Assembly: GCA_030583605.1 (NCBI GenBank)
Contig: CP129466.1
Span: 1,247,001-1,311,000 of the forward strand
Length of the DNA: 64,000 bases
Direction: 5' to 3'
DNA from: Gammaproteobacteria bacterium
GTDB lineage: Bacteria > Pseudomonadota > Gammaproteobacteria > Steroidobacterales > GCA-2729495
Below are positions 61,986-64,000 of this stretch, in pieces. Every line of letters begins with the position of its first letter. The stretch's first letter is position 1. Under the pieces are notes generated by a model. The model ran no database searches. It saw nothing but the letters and a program-made list of their open reading frames with translations, and was not told the origin of the DNA. Both the position numbers and the translations under genes were made by a program.

Positions 61986-63002
61986 ATGCACGGCGTGATC
62001 AACGGTTGGCGCCTGTTGCTCGTGCTGTCCGCGGCTTGCCTGTGGAGCGCGGCGGGACAGGGCGAGGAGGTCACCCTGACGTTGGCAACGTCGTGGGACC
62101 GGCGGCAGAACTTTACGGCCGACTTCATGCGCTACGTCGAGGCGGTCAACGCCGCGGGCAAGGGTACGGTCAGAATCCACTTCCTCGGCGGGCCGGAGGC
62201 AGTCCCGGAGCAGCAGTTGCTCTACGCCCTGCGTCGCGGCGTGATCGACCTCGCTTTCGGCGGCATGACCTATTACCGCGGTGTGCTGCCGGAGGGCGAC
62301 GCGTTGTTCGCCTCCACGCTCGACCCGGACAGCGCGCGTGCGAGCGGCGCGCTCGACGCCCTGCAGCCGTACTGGGAGCAGCGAATCAATGCGCACCTGA
62401 TCGGCTGGGTGCAGTCGGGAATCGGCGTGCACGTTTATCTGCGCGAGCCGCCGCGATTTCGTGCAGACGGCATGCCGGATCTCGGCGGCCTGATCATCCG
62501 CACTTCGCCGTCCAACCGGGAGATGCTCGATGTGCTCGGGGCACGCCCGGTGCAGATACCGCTCGGCGACATCTACACCTCGCTCGAACGCGGCATGGTG
62601 GATGGTATCGCCTTCACGACCATCGGCATTCCCGATCTCAGCGTGGAGCGCTTCATCCGCTATCGCATCGATCCGGCCGTGCTGCAGCTCTCCGTCTGCC
62701 TGCAGATCAATCTCGACGTGTGGCGGCGCCTGACGCCCGCGGCGCGCAGCATTCTCGAAACACAAGCCGTCCGCTATGAACACGACAACCGCCGGCGGTT
62801 CGCCGCGTTGCGCGATCGTGAGCTCGCGATGCTCGACGCCGCCGGGCTGCGGGGCGTGGCAATTGCGCCTGAGCACGTAGCCGCGTTCCGCACGCTGGCC
62901 TTCGATACGGTGTGGGGTCGCCTCGCGCAGCGCGCACCGGAGTCCGCGGCGCGACTCAAGCCGCTGTTCTGGCCGGAGGGCGCGAAAGCGGACCGCCTTT
63001 GA
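61986..63002 (+). CDS. dctP: TRAP transporter substrate-binding protein DctP
   Basis: The periplasmic receptor captures an organic acid-like substrate for the TRAP transporter. The 338-residue precursor has a signal peptide (WRLLLVLSAACLWSAAGQGE) and the DctP fold: VTLTLATSWDRRQNFTADFM, the conserved GGLIIRTSPSNREMLDVLGA (Arg coordinating carboxylate in LIIRT) and DIYTSLERGMVDGIAFTTIG. The ligand cannot be predicted. It overlaps dctQ by 4 nt. Confidence 0.92.
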   Translation: MHGVINGWRLLLVLSAACLWSAAGQGEEVTLTLATSWDRRQNFTADFMRYVEAVNAAGKGTVRIHFLGGPEAVPEQQLLYALRRGVIDLAFGGMTYYRGVLPEGDALFASTLDPDSARASGALDALQPYWEQRINAHLIGWVQSGIGVHVYLREPPRFRADGMPDLGGLIIRTSPSNREMLDVLGARPVQIPLGDIYTSLERGMVDGIAFTTIGIPDLSVERFIRYRIDPAVLQLSVCLQINLDVWRRLTPAARSILETQAVRYEHDNRRRFAALRDRELAMLDAAGLRGVAIAPEHVAAFRTLAFDTVWGRLAQRAPESAARLKPLFWPEGAKADRL

Positions 63003-63508
63003 ACCGGTTGCTGCGCGCTTATGACACGCTGATCGAAGGCTTGCTGTTGCTCGCCGGCCTGGTCATGGCGGCCGTCTGCCTGCTCATCGTGGCGGATGTG
63101 GTCATGCGCAATCTCGGGCTGTCACCGCCGGATTCCACCGTGGCGCTGACCGAGTATGCGCTGCTGTACATCACGATGGCGGCCGCGCCAGCGCTGGTGC
63201 GCAGTCGCGGCCATATCGTCGTGGAGTTGCTGCTCCAACGCCTCGGGCTGCGGATTCGTCGCGTGCTCGATCGTGTGGTGCTGCTCGCCTGCGCGGCAAT
63301 CGCGCTCGCCGTAGCCGGGCTGGCTTGCGCGCTGGCGGTGGAGGCCGTGCAACGCGGTGAGATCGACGTGCGCTCGCTCGATATTTCGCGCGCCTGCCTG
63401 TTTGCACCGGTCGTGGTGGGATTCGCCCTGATGGCCGTCGAGTTCATTCGGCTGCTCATCCGTGGCGAAGATCTCGTCCGGCCGCCCGGCGAAAGGGAAA
63501 CCCTGTGA
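62999..63508 (+). CDS. dctQ: TRAP transporter small permease DctQ (TTG start)
   Basis: DctQ is the four-helix small membrane subunit. The 169-residue product contains IEGLLLLAGLVMAAVCLLIV, the ADVVMRNLG motif, LTEYALLYITMAAAPALVRS followed by RGHIVVELLLQRL, all typical of DctQ, and a fourth helix near the C-terminus. The start TTG overlaps the dctP stop (TTGA). A second TTG lies three codons later. Its stop overlaps the dctM start. Confidence 0.88.
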   Translation: MNRLLRAYDTLIEGLLLLAGLVMAAVCLLIVADVVMRNLGLSPPDSTVALTEYALLYITMAAAPALVRSRGHIVVELLLQRLGLRIRRVLDRVVLLACAAIALAVAGLACALAVEAVQRGEIDVRSLDISRACLFAPVVVGFALMAVEFIRLLIRGEDLVRPPGERETL

Positions 63509-64000
63509 GTCCACTCGAGAGCGGTCTGCTCGTGTTTGCGATCGTGCTGGTGTTCATGGCGATCGGCGTTCCGGTGGTGTTCGCATTCATGGCCGCCAAC
63601 CTGCTTGGGGCCTGGCTGCTGCTGGGCGGTGTGCCCGGGCTGCTGCAGGTGGTGGACCAGTCCACGAGCCTGATCACGTCGTTTCCGCTGGTCGCCGTGC
63701 CGTTGTTCGTGCTCATGGGCGGGCTGTTGTTCCACAGCGGACTCGCCGTGCGCGTCTTCGACGCGCTCGACGTGCTGTTCGGGCGCGTACCGGGGCGGCT
63801 TTGTTACCTCACCGTGGCCGGCAGCACCACATTCTCGACGCTGACCGGATCGAGCCTCGCCAACACTGCGATGCTCGGGTCCATCATGGTGCCGGAGATG
63901 CTGCGCCGGGGGTATTCGCTGCACATGGCTATCGGGCCGGTAGTCGGCACCGGCGGGCTCGCGATGCTGATACCGCCGTCGTCGCTCGCGGTGCTGCTCG
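63505..64000 (+). CDS. dctM: TRAP transporter large permease DctM, partial (beyond the right edge)
   Basis: DctM is the 12-helix translocation subunit. The first 165 residues are seen, starting at GTG (overlapping dctQ as GTGA). They include FMAIGVPVVFAFMAANLLGA, FPLVAVPLFVLMGGLLFHSG, GSTTFSTLTGSSLANTAMLG and SIMVPEMLRRGYSLHMAIGP followed by VVGTGGLAMLIPPSS. These are diagnostic. The frame is open to the last base, so the truncation is due only to the window. Confidence 0.92.
   Translation, partial: MSPLESGLLVFAIVLVFMAIGVPVVFAFMAANLLGAWLLLGGVPGLLQVVDQSTSLITSFPLVAVPLFVLMGGLLFHSGLAVRVFDALDVLFGRVPGRLCYLTVAGSTTFSTLTGSSLANTAMLGSIMVPEMLRRGYSLHMAIGPVVGTGGLAMLIPPSSLAVLL

Noticed and set aside
61749..62876. 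Minus-strand 375-codon frame opposite dctP
   Set aside because: It is antisense to a clear TRAP receptor gene and carries no motif.

Overview
The window is high-GC chromosomal DNA whose gene content points to a motile, glycogen-storing gammaproteobacterium. The evidence is the FleS/FleR (FlrB/FlrC) pair among the flagellar genes, a two-domain FlgJ, FlgM/FlgN, and flagellar promoters of the sigma-54 (-24/-12) and sigma-28 types. The exact taxon cannot be read from the sequence. No tRNA, rRNA, CRISPR array or insertion sequence was recognised.

Region 1 (1-33.5 kb) is a nearly complete flagellar cluster. Read on the minus strand it runs flgB-C-D-E-F-G-H-I-J-K-L (rod, hook, rings, junction), fliC-flaG-fliD-fliS-fliT-like-PilZ (filament, cap, chaperones), fleS-fleR-fliE-F-G-H-I-J (regulators, basal body, C-ring, export ATPase), fliK, and fliL-M-N-O-P-Q-R-flhB (switch and export gate; flhB runs off the left edge). 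flgA, flgM and flgN diverge on the plus strand. Six close matches to the sigma-54 consensus precede fliL, fliK, fleS, fliD, flgB and flgA. Two sigma-28 promoters precede fliC and flgM. This gives a readable hierarchy: sigma-54 plus FleSR for basal body, hook and cap, then sigma-28/FlgM for flagellin. The fleS and flgA promoters sit so close to their start codons that the mRNAs should be leaderless or nearly so. A secreted protein with two PPC-like modules, thrombospondin type 3 repeats and a dockerin-like tail is inserted between fliC and flgL on the opposite strand.

Region 2 (33.7-40.9 kb) has a universal stress protein followed by glycogen genes: glgA, malQ, glgC and glgB. glgX and glgP lie 14 kb further on (55.1-59.8 kb).

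Region 3 (40.9-54.9 kb) separates the two glycogen blocks and looks accessory: a GNAT acetyltransferase, a YceI-like protein, a HicBA toxin-antitoxin pair, a VPLPA-CTERM-type exported protein of lower GC, a LysR/pirin/FMN-reductase group, a probable gene remnant, a membrane protein with a His-rich tandem repeat, an M19 dipeptidase, a cytochrome b561 and a two-gene RND efflux pump.

Region 4 (60-64 kb) holds an ABM-domain protein, an RRM/RGG RNA-binding protein with a clear terminator, two roughly 620-base stretches without a convincing gene, and a TRAP transporter (dctP-dctQ-dctM) that runs off the right edge.
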